This document shows, one piece after another, positions 25,969 through 35,154 of a stretch of DNA of 50,990 bases. The DNA is from Candidatus Methanophaga sp. GoMg3.2. Its GTDB lineage: Archaea; Halobacteriota; Syntropharchaeia; Alkanophagales; Methanospirareceae. The first letter of the stretch is position 1; each line of letters begins with the position of its first letter. The DNA is taken from NCBI GenBank assembly GCA_013180565.1, contig QBUN01000426.1, forward strand, positions 1 to 50,990, read 5' to 3'. The notes beneath the pieces were generated by a model. That model did not search any database and had not been told where the DNA came from. It worked only from the letters and a program-made list of their open reading frames with translations. A program made the translations under genes and the position numbers.

Positions 25969-27069
25969 ATGGCATGGGAAAAGGAACTCGAAGAAAGCAT
26001 TAGCACAATTGCACAGTTGGGTGAATATATGGAATTGAACCCTAAAAAAGGGGCAATATTACAAGAAATTAGAGATATACACCCGCTGCGTATTACCCGT
26101 TATTATTTGTCACTAATAGATGAAAACGATCCTGACGACCCAATCAGGAAGATGGCTGTTCCCTCAGAAGAAGAGCTAAATCTCGCGGGCTCTTATGATA
26201 CGAGCGGTGAGCGCGAAAACACAATAATGCCCGGTCTGCAGCACAAATATGCGCAAACTGCCTTGATTCTAGCGACAAATAGATGCGCAATGTATTGTAG
26301 ATATTGTTTCAGAAAAAGGTTAGTTGGTCTGCCAACCGAAGAGATAATGCAGCGATTCAATGGTGCAGCAAAATATATTGAAGGACATGAAGAGATTAAT
26401 AACGTGCTTATAACCGGTGGTGATCCTTTTGTTTTATCAACGGAAGTGCTTACTGACTTTTTAGAGCGGCTCTCGGACATCTCGCATTTAGATTTCATAA
26501 GGTTCGGGACCAGAGTTCCAGTGACATTCCCTGATAGGATCCTGGAAGATGACGAGTTATTGACGCTACTGGAAAAGAACTCGCGTGAAAATAGACGAAT
26601 CTATGTAGTAACACAATTTAACCATCCACGGGAAATTACCGCGAAAGCTACTGCCGCTGTTAGTCGGCTCATTCGCGCTGGCGTGATAGTGGACAATCAA
26701 TCTGTTTTACTTAAGGGCGTGAATGATGATCCTGGGAATTTAGCGGAATTACAAAATAAACTTGTGAGTATCGGTGTTATCCCTTATTATCTATTCCAGT
26801 GCCGACCTGTAAAGCGGGTAATGAGTAATTTTCAAGTGCCTTTGTATAAGGGCTACGAAATTGTAGAAGCAGCAAAAAAGAGGCTTAACGGGCACAGTAA
26901 AAGGTTTAAGTATATGATGTCTCATCGGACTGGCAAGATAGAGATTGTAGGTGTTATGGACGATTATATATATTTCAAATATCATCAAGCGCATGCCCCC
27001 GCGAACATCGGCAAATTCTTTAAGAGGAAGATAAACAAAACCGCCGGATGGTTAGATGAATTAGAATAA
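25969..27069 (+). CDS. ablA: lysine 2,3-aminomutase (KamA-family radical SAM enzyme)
   Basis: This family moves the alpha-amino group of L-lysine to the beta carbon using a 4Fe-4S cluster, SAM and PLP. The 366-residue protein has the radical SAM triad CAMYCRYC (Cys106, Cys110, Cys113), ITGGDPF, FGTRVPVTFPDRI, TQFNHPREIT, VDNQSVLLKGVNDD and YYLFQCRPV. In methanogens AblA makes beta-lysine for the osmolyte N-epsilon-acetyl-beta-lysine; the acetyltransferase AblB is not adjacent. The K+ transport neighbours favour that osmotic role. A different KamA-family amine substrate is possible. Confidence 0.85.
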   Translation: MAWEKELEESISTIAQLGEYMELNPKKGAILQEIRDIHPLRITRYYLSLIDENDPDDPIRKMAVPSEEELNLAGSYDTSGERENTIMPGLQHKYAQTALILATNRCAMYCRYCFRKRLVGLPTEEIMQRFNGAAKYIEGHEEINNVLITGGDPFVLSTEVLTDFLERLSDISHLDFIRFGTRVPVTFPDRILEDDELLTLLEKNSRENRRIYVVTQFNHPREITAKATAAVSRLIRAGVIVDNQSVLLKGVNDDPGNLAELQNKLVSIGVIPYYLFQCRPVKRVMSNFQVPLYKGYEIVEAAKKRLNGHSKRFKYMMSHRTGKIEIVGVMDDYIYFKYHQAHAPANIGKFFKRKINKTAGWLDELE

Positions 27070-27128
27070 ATTTTTGTGTACATGACCGCCTATTTATATA
27101 TGGTTAGATTCTATACTCAGTTAGTAGC

Positions 27129-27443
27129 ATGAACACTCGTTGTAAACACGAAAGCTGCGGCGTAACGGAAAATATATGGCTACCGTATAAATATGAAGGG
27201 CGAAGTAGAGGTTTGAAGTCACATCCATACTGCATCTACTGCGGCGTGGTCAAAAATATATCCCCTGATAGGGCGAAACCAATGGGATACTACACGAATC
27301 GGCTTGCAAGGATGTCAACCACAAAAGTCCAGCTGCGGCTCATAGTAAAAGAATTGGAAAGTATCTGTTTTGATGATACCTATGCCTTGACACGATCCAA
27401 TCAGGAGAAGGTATTTAATCAAGTGGTGCAAAAGTACTGCTGA
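27129..27443 (+). CDS. small Cys-rich protein, probable zinc binder
   Basis: This 104-residue protein has cysteines in RCKHESCG (Cys5, Cys10) and YCIYCG (about 35-38), a spacing suited to a zinc ribbon. The second half is helical and basic (YYTNRLARMSTTKVQLRLIV). A TATA-like TTTATATATG at about 27091 gives a short leader. It resembles small conserved archaeal proteins of unknown role. It sits between the aminomutase gene and the SRP RNA with its own promoter. Confidence 0.65.
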   Translation: MNTRCKHESCGVTENIWLPYKYEGRSRGLKSHPYCIYCGVVKNISPDRAKPMGYYTNRLARMSTTKVQLRLIVKELESICFDDTYALTRSNQEKVFNQVVQKYC

Positions 27444-27508
27444 ATATCAGCGTAGCGCGTGATTTCCAAGAAGTTTTGTTTATATTAATCTAAGATAAAG
27501 GTATTCAT

Positions 27509-27823
27509 GTGCGGGCTAGCCTGGGGGGTTAGGCGTCCTCTGCAACTCGAAATCGCCGATATGCGAGAGGCGAAGCTCGAGGGAGGCACCGTAGCCATCA
27601 GTTTCAGCTCGATGTCTAACGAAGAAATGTCGTCCTGCGGGGTTGACGGTGGTATGGTGGCAAACTGGAGGGTTTGTTATTGTGCCTTTATTATGGATAC
27701 CGGTTTAGGCCCGGAAGGGAGCGGACTCACCGTGGACGGTTGGCGCTCGCAGGGTAGCGATGTGGAGGAGGACATTGAGGGTCTGGCTGGTAGCGAACGT
27801 GTCGATCAAGAGCGTGCCCGCAC
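27509..27823 (+). ncRNA. archaeal signal recognition particle (7S) RNA
   Basis: SRP RNA scaffolds SRP19 and SRP54 for co-translational targeting. The 5' end GTGCGGGC pairs perfectly with 3' GCCCGCAC (27816-27823), closing the long helix. Near the 5' end are GGGGGGTTAGGCGTCC and CGCCGATATGCGAG, the Alu-domain elements of archaeal SRP RNA. The apical helix 8 appears as GGTTTAGGCCCGGAAGGGAG (cf. the conserved CCGGAAGG). The length of about 315 fits. TTTATATTAA at about 27479 is a TATA box about 25 bases upstream. An open frame across this region is coincidental. Confidence 0.9.
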
Positions 27824-27825
27824 AA

Positions 27826-27862
27826 ACCTTTCTTTAAAAAAGAAAGCTTTACCAAAGAAACG
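27826..27862. terminator. hairpin after SRP RNA, repeat-family member
   Basis: CTTTCTTT (27829-27836) pairs with AAAGAAAG (27838-27845 or nearby) directly after the RNA. GCTTTACCAAAGAAACG follows. The block is an inverted relative of the sequence just before radB (37493-37533: TTTCGGTAAAGC, then TTTCTAAAGAAAAGG). It may terminate the SRP transcript. Confidence 0.45.
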
Positions 27863-27910
27863 TATCTGCAAAATGTATTTTGAGTAATTGCAAAGAGACT
27901 CTTATTGTTA

Positions 27911-27985
27911 GTTTTTGCGACGCAAAAAAGTTTTAGCACAAGTTCTTTTTCTAAAGGAAAGCATTTTGTAAAAAAGAAAAAAGTG
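27911..27985 (+). repeat. hairpin leader repeat before trkH
   Basis: TTTTTGCG-A-CGCAAAAA (27912-27928) is a perfect hairpin. It is followed by TTTTAGCACAAGTTCTTTTT and, after a gap, AAAAAAGAAAAAAGTG, ending just before the trkH ATG at 27991. The TTTTAGCACA block matches the sequence before coaE. Confidence 0.5.
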
Positions 27986-27990
27986 TAGGT

Positions 27991-29436
27991 ATGGAGGGAA
28001 AGATTATACTCGGGGGCATAGGAAGCATCTTGACGTATCTGGGTATTTTAATGATTGTCCCGCTTGCTATGGCTCTGTATGATGAGGGTGCGGTATCTCT
28101 TTTTGTTATAAAAACCTGGATAATCCCGCTTGTGATAACCACCGCAATTGGCGTGGTTTTAAAGAATGTGATAGGGCTAGAAGGGGTGATAAAAAGGCGA
28201 GAAGGTTTTGTCATTGTTGCTTTTGGATGGCTTGCAGTTGCCGTTTTTGGCGCTCTACCATACCTCTTCTCATCTACGTTAGGTCCAGTGGATGCCTTTT
28301 TTGAGTCGATGTCCGGCTTCACAACCACGGGCTCCACAGTAATTCCCGATTTAATGCGTGTTGATCGCAGCATACTGCTATGGCGGAGTTTCACGCAGTG
28401 GCTTGGCGGAATGGGTGTTATTTTACTTTTCATTGCTATACTGCCAACGTTCGGCGTTGCAGGCAGCCAACTATTTGACCGTGAATTCCCCGGCCCTATG
28501 TCCGAACGGATTAGACCGAGAGTTCAAGTAACCGCAAGAATGCTGTGGTCAATGTACCTGGTTTTGACAGCCGTGGAAATTCTGGCACTTTTTTTTGCTG
28601 CGAAGATGTCTTTGTACAACTCGTTCTGTACGGCATTCTGCACAATGCCTACCGGTGGCTTTTCTCCTCATCCTGAAAGCATCGGTGGATACATGAACCC
28701 GATAGCGGAGTTAATCATAGTGGTATTCATGTTTCTCGCGGGTATGAACTTCGTTTTGCACTATTCTTTAATACGAAACCCCAAAAAGATAACGTCAAAC
28801 AAGGAGTTTCAGGTCTATTGCGTACTACTCGTAATGGCGATCGCTATAGTAGTCACTGATTTGTATATCCATGAGTTCGGATCTTTACAGGACGCATTCC
28901 GTTACGGTGGGTTCCAGGTGGTTTCCTTTATGACCACTACGGGATTCGTAACCGCAGATTATAATAGCTGGAGTGATTTATCCAAGATCGTTCTGTTCGC
29001 TCTGATGTTCATCGGAGCTTGCGGTGGGTCAACAGGAGGAAGCATAAAAGTCATCAGGATATACGTATTGCTAAAATGTATAAAGCAAAGGATTTACCAA
29101 ATTCTGTATCCGCATGCTATTTTTGTGCTGAAGACGGGGAATAAACCCATTTCTGAGGACATCATACAAGGTATCAGTGCCTTCTTTATCTCTTATGTCC
29201 TGATATTTGCAGTTTGCTCGATTGTAATGTGCGCGATAGGCTTGGATATGGTCAGTGCAGCTTCTTCAGTAGCGGCGACACTGGGTAATATAGGACCTGG
29301 TTTTAATCTTGTATCTTTGGATTACGCTTCTGTTCCGATAATAGGGAAAATCCTCCTGTCCCTTTGCATGTGGGTAGGGCGGTTGGAGCTCTTTACCGTT
29401 TTAGTTCTGCTGACACCGGCATTTTGGAGGGCTTAA
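27991..29436 (+). CDS. trkH: Trk/Ktr-type potassium uptake membrane protein
   Basis: TrkH is the membrane subunit of low-affinity K+ uptake. The 481-residue protein has many membrane segments and the four pore-loop filters of the SKT superfamily: SMSGFTTTGST, CTMPTGGFSPHPESIGGY, VSFMTTTGFVTADY and ATLGNIGPGFN. LWRSFTQWLGGMGVI and GACGGSTGGSIKVIR are also typical. No Shine-Dalgarno sequence; the start follows a hairpin repeat. The RCK partner TrkA is encoded tail-to-tail only 6 bases beyond the stop, on the opposite strand. Confidence 0.95.
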   Translation: MEGKIILGGIGSILTYLGILMIVPLAMALYDEGAVSLFVIKTWIIPLVITTAIGVVLKNVIGLEGVIKRREGFVIVAFGWLAVAVFGALPYLFSSTLGPVDAFFESMSGFTTTGSTVIPDLMRVDRSILLWRSFTQWLGGMGVILLFIAILPTFGVAGSQLFDREFPGPMSERIRPRVQVTARMLWSMYLVLTAVEILALFFAAKMSLYNSFCTAFCTMPTGGFSPHPESIGGYMNPIAELIIVVFMFLAGMNFVLHYSLIRNPKKITSNKEFQVYCVLLVMAIAIVVTDLYIHEFGSLQDAFRYGGFQVVSFMTTTGFVTADYNSWSDLSKIVLFALMFIGACGGSTGGSIKVIRIYVLLKCIKQRIYQILYPHAIFVLKTGNKPISEDIIQGISAFFISYVLIFAVCSIVMCAIGLDMVSAASSVAATLGNIGPGFNLVSLDYASVPIIGKILLSLCMWVGRLELFTVLVLLTPAFWRA

Positions 29437-29442
29437 ACTCTT

Positions 29443-30093
29443 TTACGGTGCAAAAAGCGCACTTATCTTCTCTACTTCCTTCACCTTCGCAAATGCGGTT
29501 ATCTGATCATGTACCTGGACGACCGTATCGCCTTTTGGCAGTATTATATCGCCATTTCGCTCTATCGCCACCACGATCGCCTCTTTTATACGCAACTTTG
29601 ACAACGGTTTCCCCACTGCTCGTGACCCCTCAGAGACAACGACCTCAAATATCTCCGCTTTTCCGCCACCTACGGTAAGGAAATCTTTTATCTTCGGCCT
29701 TTTCGCTGACAGATATAGATGCCGCGCAACGGTCATGTCCGGATTTTCAAACAGAAATATGTCTGCACGTTTGAACATGTCTACATGCTCGTCCTGATTC
29801 ACAACGGCAACGGTTTTCTTTGTGCCCAACTCTTTTGCCGTCAGGGCCATCATCAGATTAGCAGCATCGTCCGAAGTGGTAGCGATAAGTGCACCTGCTC
29901 TGCTCGCTTCTGCCTCCTCTAAGGTGGACCGCTCAGTGGCATCGCCTACAATGGTTAAAGCATCGTACTTCTCGGCTATCTCTTTGCATCTCTTCTCATC
30001 CGCATCTATGACCACCACATCATTCTTATCCTTCGTTGCGATGTCCACCAGATTTCTTCCTATTCCGCCTAACCCTACTATTATCAGATACAC
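29443..30093 (-). CDS. trkA: TrkA-type RCK regulatory subunit
   Basis: This 216-residue cytosolic protein contains one RCK-N Rossmann domain (IIVGLGGIGRNLVDIA, VVVIDADEKRCKEI, IVGDATERSTLEEA) and one RCK-C domain (VVSEGSRAVGKPLSKLRIKEAIVVAIERNGD...GDTVVQVHDQITAFA). It binds nucleotides and gates TrkH. It is convergent with trkH rather than co-operonic, so the two subunits are transcribed separately, an arrangement that could allow 3'-end overlap of the two mRNAs. Confidence 0.93.
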   Translation of the reverse strand: MYLIIVGLGGIGRNLVDIATKDKNDVVVIDADEKRCKEIAEKYDALTIVGDATERSTLEEAEASRAGALIATTSDDAANLMMALTAKELGTKKTVAVVNQDEHVDMFKRADIFLFENPDMTVARHLYLSAKRPKIKDFLTVGGGKAEIFEVVVSEGSRAVGKPLSKLRIKEAIVVAIERNGDIILPKGDTVVQVHDQITAFAKVKEVEKISALFAP

Positions 30094-30137
30094 GCTGAGC
30101 TACCTCTTTAATCTTAAATGGATTGTATATATATCTT

Positions 30138-30761
30138 TTATGTTTCTTTCCCGATCTTTAATTGTTCACGAATCCAGTGCTGAATGTCAGCTAAAGCGGG
30201 TGGATGCACGATGAATATCTCTATATCTGAGAGAAATTGGATATTACTTCGGTCTTCCTCATTCATAATCAACATACCGGTTTCTCCTTCTTCAAGTGTT
30301 TCATCTATTCGTTTCGCGATATGCTCGTATCTCCTCTTGCTCGTATCCCTATAAAATTCAAGAACTTTACTAAATACTTTTTCGCTATTAAAGGGTATTA
30401 TCATGCATCTTCTCCAATCCATGAATTCGTAGAATAAATCCTTATCCTCTAATGATTGTAGCTCGGCACATTCTTCACATTTGCTCTTCACCAATTTGTA
30501 ACTTTCTTCGTTTAACTTTTCTAGCTCGCTCATTCCATCCTCACCAGCGGAATAAATCGCTTCATGATATATTTTATTAACCTTTCCCGCTTTCTCCATC
30601 TTCGAAACATGTTCTTCTACTTGATTCCAATACTGGCTAATCATTTCCAAATACTCGCTTTGTGCTTCTTTTTCTGAATACAGTAACGGGATGCAATATA
30701 ATTTCCTTTTACCTTTATACTGCTCAGCACTTGGCTTTTCTATTTTTATCTCATCAGACAT
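30138..30761 (-). CDS. conserved-looking archaeal protein, function not recognised
   Basis: This 207-residue soluble protein is mostly helical in the first 150 residues, then alpha/beta. Notable stretches are RKLYCIPLLYSEKE, KCEECAELQSL (a CxxC), EEGETGMLIMNEEDR and a C-terminal IEIFIVHPPALADIQHW, which suggests an enzyme-like or nucleotide-handling end. GGGGGAAA precedes the ATG. It lies beside trkA on the same strand, 44 bases downstream in the opposite order of transcription, so it is transcribed first. I cannot assign a family. Confidence 0.65.
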   Translation of the reverse strand: MSDEIKIEKPSAEQYKGKRKLYCIPLLYSEKEAQSEYLEMISQYWNQVEEHVSKMEKAGKVNKIYHEAIYSAGEDGMSELEKLNEESYKLVKSKCEECAELQSLEDKDLFYEFMDWRRCMIIPFNSEKVFSKVLEFYRDTSKRRYEHIAKRIDETLEEGETGMLIMNEEDRSNIQFLSDIEIFIVHPPALADIQHWIREQLKIGKET

Positions 30762-30972
30762 TTTATTTCCCCCTTTGCATTTGTTTACCGCCGAGATTTT
30801 CGCCTTTTCAAACTTTGTTAATCTATCCTTATAAAACTTTCTTACACCTTCCCCATGCTTCTACCTATCTTGTGATTATAACTCTCTTTTTAATTTTTGC
30901 CCCAAACCCAAGCAAATAAAAAGCTTATAACTATCCTCGATTACAATAAAGTTAGGAGGTGAAAAGGGAAAG

Positions 30973-31183
30973 ATGAAAAGAATAGTACTGGTGATCTCTA
31001 TTGCCTTACTGCTAATTGCAAGTGGTATTGTTGTCAGTGCAGCAGACATCTGATGGTGGATACATAATAACAGGATGCACCGAGTCTTACGGCGCTGGTG
31101 GAGAAGATGTCTGGCTAATCAAATTAGCTCCTACGGCTAGTTTAGGCGAGGCAGTGGATAACACCGTCAGTCAAGTGCCGTGA
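30973..31183 (+). pseudogene. internally deleted secreted repeat-protein gene
   Basis: AGGAGGTGA and ATG 30973 open a perfect signal peptide ([20 protein letters not shown]), which stops at TGA 31051. Another frame resumes at about 31047 with [20 protein letters not shown], then VWLIKLAP, and ends at 31183. That segment is the repeat unit of archaeal surface proteins with DGGYIxxGxTxSxGAGxxDVWLIK motifs. A start and a final unit thus remain while the middle is gone. The rest of the 30762-31274 gap holds a TATA-like AAGCTTATAAC (about 30920) and nothing else that I recognise. Confidence 0.7.
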
Positions 31184-31274
31184 GGAAAGCGGGCACATAT
31201 ATGATAGCCCACAACAGAAGGAAAAGGGGCTAATTCGGTCTGAAAACCCCACCTACTTTTTTTCTTTGCAATCT

Positions 31275-34049
31275 TCACTTTTGAAGGTCTTGGATTAGCT
31301 TTATCCCTGCTTCCATTGCCTCTTCCGCCATTTCTACTTTTTCACCACCACCCTGCGCGATCTCTGGCTTGCCACCGCCACTGCCGCCAAGCACTGCACA
31401 TACTCGTTTTACTAACTCCGATGCACTTATCTCATCTTTTAGATGTCTTGGTACAGAAGAAACGACAGATGCACGTTTTCCCCTTTCACTTATTAATAGC
31501 GTCAAGAAGCCCTCTTCCGTAAGTTGTGATGCGATCTTCATCATCTCCTTCGTATCTGCATCCGGCAGCACTTCTGCAATTACTCTTACCTCGCCTATCG
31601 CTTTTGTATGGTCCTTCAACAATCCTATCTGTAGCGTGGCGATCTCACCCCTCAATCGCTCGTTCTCCTTCTTCAACTGTTTCCACTCCTCGAAGAACCG
31701 CTTAACAGTATAGGGTAGCTTCTCAGGTGGCACTTTTAGCGTGGCTGCAGACACCTTTATCAGTTCTTCCTGCGCTTGCACCGCCACAACAGCAGCTTCA
31801 CCTGCGGAATACTCTATCCGCACTATACCATCTTGTATCCGCTCAGTGCGCAATATCTTTATCGGTCCGACCTCGCCGGTTTTCGCACAGTGGGTGCCTG
31901 CACATGCCTGCACATCTTCATCCTCGCCTATCCGCACTATTCTTATCGCCTTACCAGGCGGAACGCCACCCTGATAAATACCAAACGTATATTTCTGTTC
32001 AGCTTCCTTCCGGTCCTCGAAACGCGCGCGTATTTCCTTGTCTTCCATAACCATCCGGTTTGCAAGTAGCTCTATCTCTCTTCGCTCAGCATCGGAGATT
32101 CGTTTGAAATGGGTAATGTCAATTCTCGCCCTTTTCTCCCCTTTCTGCGCTCCTGCTTGCCAGACATGACTGCCCAGCACCTTCCTCGCAGCGCAAACAA
32201 CAATATGCGTTGCGGAATGGTGCCGGGTATGCGCGATTCGCCGTTCTGCGTCTATCTGACCAGATACCACTGTGCCTTTGCTTATCCCGCCACCATTTTC
32301 GATTTTATGAAGAATAACGCCTTCTACTTCCTGCACATCCTGCACTTTCAATGTCTTGCTCTCTCCTTGTAACGTCAAGAAGCCAGTATCAGCAGGCTGA
32401 CCGCCACCTTCGGGGAAGAAAAGCGTCTTATCTAATATGACAAAATCATCAAAAGTATCCAAAACAACAGCATCGAAATCTAATGTAGACGGCTCATCGT
32501 AATACAATTTTAATGTCGCCGGAATTGATTGTGTTTTCTCTTTCAGACCTACTAAAAGAGGTTCCAGCGCCGTCTTCTCTTCCTCGCCGTGCATACTCGC
32601 AACCAGAGAATAGAAGTTTTCGGGTATATCGACCGCAACGCCCTGGGTTGACACCACTTCCGACACAAACTCCGGCGGTAGACCGTGAGTATCGTATAGC
32701 TCAATTAGTTTATCAAGTTGTATTTTCTGCGCTTTCGATTGCTTTGCAAGCTGCTTCACGATTCGTCCACCTTTTAAAAGTGTAACATCATATCGGCTCT
32801 TCTCCAGCGCAACTATTTCGACTATTCTATCTACGGACTCTTCCAATTCCGGGAATGAATTTTTGAGCTTTTTTATCTGCTTGAGCACCAGCTCCTCTAA
32901 TGGTATCGCTATGTCCAGAGATTTCAACATCCGAAACGCTCTCCTCAAGACCAACCGTGCCAGGTAGCCCTCTTTCGCATTTGAGGGCACAATGCCATCA
33001 GCGAGCATAAAAGCAAGGCATTTTGTATGGTCGGAAACGGCATATACCGACTCTATCGGCCCCAGAATATTTTTGAGCTCTTCTGGCGAAATACCAAACC
33101 TCTTTGCTATTTCGCGCCTACTCATAGCACCGGATAAGCGTGCATTCTGCATGATTAGCTCGTGATGCGTCTCCAACGGGTGCACAATTCCCGCAGCATT
33201 TACCAGCTCCTTTATCATATCCGGGAATATTGCATCATAGACAGTGGGCAAGCCTTTAGAAGCCCATACAAATCGTTCCAGGCCGTAGCCGGTATCAACG
33301 ATGTAAGTGTCCATTTTGTCATACCGTTGTCCTTTAATGTCTATTTGGCCCTGAGGTGAAAGTTTAAGGTCCATGAAGACGAGCGTAGCGAGCTCCAGAC
33401 CGCTCGTTATGACTTCGAGGCTTGGTCCAGCATTTCCGCCGCCTACCCACGGCGCTTCCTTATATGTTACACCGTCCATGTCCACACCAAGTTGCCGCAG
33501 ATACTCATCACAATACCTTACGGTATCGTTCTTCCAGTATATCTCTCCCGTCTCCCCGCTCCTCTCTCCCGTCTCCTCTCTTTCCTCTCCCCTCTTATTA
33601 AAGGCATGATGACCCATCATCTCGAATGCCGTTAGGTGGCGACCGGTTTTTCCGATAGATTCAAGGTCTTCAAGTCTTATGCAAGGCTGAGAAATGACGA
33701 GCGGATTTGCAGGTGGTGGTACTTTGCCTGCGGTAACAAAAGGTTGAAAATTTGAGATGGAAGCGATGTTCAGATAGATGTCATCTCGCCATCGAGCAAC
33801 AACAGGATACCGTTTCAGCCTCTTGTGCCCGTGCGATTCGAAGAAAGAGAGGAATGATTCTCGTATCTGCTCCACGCTTCTCTCTTTGAATATCGGCTCG
33901 CCTATAAAAGAATAAATATCACATGGTGCATCACCGCATGTCTTTCTATCATTATCACGAGTCCAGTAGTACGTGCCACACTTCTCACATTTTTTCCTTA
34001 TTAATTCGTGCTCTTTGAAGTATTCTAGGTTGTATTCTTCATCATTCAT
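31275..34049 (-). CDS. alaS: alanyl-tRNA synthetase, archaeal type
   Basis: AlaRS charges tRNA-Ala and edits mischarged Ser or Gly. The 924-residue protein has the archaeal N-terminal zinc-like segment CEKCGTYYWTRDNDRKTC, class II catalytic motifs (SFFESHGHKRL, RWRDDIYL, SQPCIRLEDLESIGKTGRH), and GLERFVWASKG. The editing domain has HTRHHSATH and CAGTHCAKTGEVGPI zinc ligands. The C-terminal region has the coiled coil and a Gly-rich GGSGGGKPEIAQGGG end typical of AlaRS. Its length matches the archaeal family. It is divergent from the ASKHA protein gene at 34129. Confidence 0.96.
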   Translation of the reverse strand: MNDEEYNLEYFKEHELIRKKCEKCGTYYWTRDNDRKTCGDAPCDIYSFIGEPIFKERSVEQIRESFLSFFESHGHKRLKRYPVVARWRDDIYLNIASISNFQPFVTAGKVPPPANPLVISQPCIRLEDLESIGKTGRHLTAFEMMGHHAFNKRGEEREETGERSGETGEIYWKNDTVRYCDEYLRQLGVDMDGVTYKEAPWVGGGNAGPSLEVITSGLELATLVFMDLKLSPQGQIDIKGQRYDKMDTYIVDTGYGLERFVWASKGLPTVYDAIFPDMIKELVNAAGIVHPLETHHELIMQNARLSGAMSRREIAKRFGISPEELKNILGPIESVYAVSDHTKCLAFMLADGIVPSNAKEGYLARLVLRRAFRMLKSLDIAIPLEELVLKQIKKLKNSFPELEESVDRIVEIVALEKSRYDVTLLKGGRIVKQLAKQSKAQKIQLDKLIELYDTHGLPPEFVSEVVSTQGVAVDIPENFYSLVASMHGEEEKTALEPLLVGLKEKTQSIPATLKLYYDEPSTLDFDAVVLDTFDDFVILDKTLFFPEGGGQPADTGFLTLQGESKTLKVQDVQEVEGVILHKIENGGGISKGTVVSGQIDAERRIAHTRHHSATHIVVCAARKVLGSHVWQAGAQKGEKRARIDITHFKRISDAERREIELLANRMVMEDKEIRARFEDRKEAEQKYTFGIYQGGVPPGKAIRIVRIGEDEDVQACAGTHCAKTGEVGPIKILRTERIQDGIVRIEYSAGEAAVVAVQAQEELIKVSAATLKVPPEKLPYTVKRFFEEWKQLKKENERLRGEIATLQIGLLKDHTKAIGEVRVIAEVLPDADTKEMMKIASQLTEEGFLTLLISERGKRASVVSSVPRHLKDEISASELVKRVCAVLGGSGGGKPEIAQGGGEKVEMAEEAMEAGIKLIQDLQK

Positions 34050-34128
34050 TTTCCACGTTTATCCTTTATTCATTTATCACTGATTATAATTATTAGAATA
34101 ATTTAAGAAAAGGTTTTTGCGAAGCGTT

Positions 34129-35154
34129 ATGAGGATACTTGCGATAGATGTAGGTGCAGGGACACAGGATATAATGGTCTATGACGATGAGGACGGCTTT
34201 GATAACGCATACAAACTCGTTTTACCTTCGCCCACCCGTTTATTCGCTGCCAAAGTGCGTAACACAAAAGGGGATTTAGTCATCTCCGGAGACATCATGG
34301 GCGGGGGTCCCTTCACTCGTGCGGTACTCGAGCATGTCCGGGAACACAAGGTTTATATGACCGAAACGGCGGCAAGAACAATCAGAGACGACTTGGCACT
34401 CGTAAAAAGCTATGGGATCGAGATTATAACAGAGGATGATGTAGAACGCATAAGAGAAAATGCGGAGCCTATACTTGTTTCCGATATAAATCGCCAGCTT
34501 TTGCCTTTCCTTTCTTCTTCCGGTATTGAAACGGCATTTGACGTCATCGCAATAGCTGTTCAGGACCACGGCGTTGCACCAACCGGAGTTACAGATAGAG
34601 AAAATAGGTTCCATTTGATCGAGGAGAAGGTAGGGGGCGGCGGACTAAATGCCTTTGGCTATTTCGATACCGTACCGGAGAACCTCAGCAGGATGCACTC
34701 GCTATTGCACTCGGTGAAACGATGGTATGATGGACACATACTCTTGATGGACACGGGACCTGCAGCAGTTTTGGGCTCGCTTGAAGACGAACGGATAAAA
34801 GAGAAGGCAAGTGCTATTTGCATAAATGTCGGTAATGCACATACTATTGCGATGTCCATGATCGGGAACCGAATAGTAGGTGTATTTGAGCACCATACAC
34901 GCATGCTTGACAAACAAAAGCTCGATTACTACATAAAAAAACTGTCTGACGGCACTATAACCAACAAAGAGGTTTTTGATGATGGTGGACATGGTGCTTT
35001 GGTAGTAAGCGGAAATAAACCCGATATAATCTCATTGACAGGTCCGCAGAGGGCGAAGATGAAAGGGCTTGGGATCTTCTCCGCTCCCGGTGGCGACATG
35101 ATGATGACAGGACCAGTGGGATTGATAAAAGTGGTGCTAGGGAACTCCCTGTAA
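34129..35154 (+). CDS. DUF1786-type ASKHA-fold protein
   Basis: This 341-residue protein starts with an actin/hexokinase-like phosphate loop, ILAIDVGAGTQDIMVYDD, and later has ICINVGNAHTIAMSM, a second phosphate loop, and GPQRAKMKGL. It matches archaeal proteins grouped as DUF1786, sometimes labelled pyruvate-formate-lyase-activating-like without proof. ATG 34129 is preferred over TTG 34117 because it directly precedes the motif. The last codons lie in copy 2 of a dispersed 39-base repeat. The biochemical role is unknown. Confidence 0.75.
   Translation: MRILAIDVGAGTQDIMVYDDEDGFDNAYKLVLPSPTRLFAAKVRNTKGDLVISGDIMGGGPFTRAVLEHVREHKVYMTETAARTIRDDLALVKSYGIEIITEDDVERIRENAEPILVSDINRQLLPFLSSSGIETAFDVIAIAVQDHGVAPTGVTDRENRFHLIEEKVGGGGLNAFGYFDTVPENLSRMHSLLHSVKRWYDGHILLMDTGPAAVLGSLEDERIKEKASAICINVGNAHTIAMSMIGNRIVGVFEHHTRMLDKQKLDYYIKKLSDGTITNKEVFDDGGHGALVVSGNKPDIISLTGPQRAKMKGLGIFSAPGGDMMMTGPVGLIKVVLGNSL

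Noticed and set aside
27507..27887. 126-codon open frame on the plus strand
   Set aside because: It coincides with the SRP RNA, and its translation is Gly/Ser-rich with no protein-like features.
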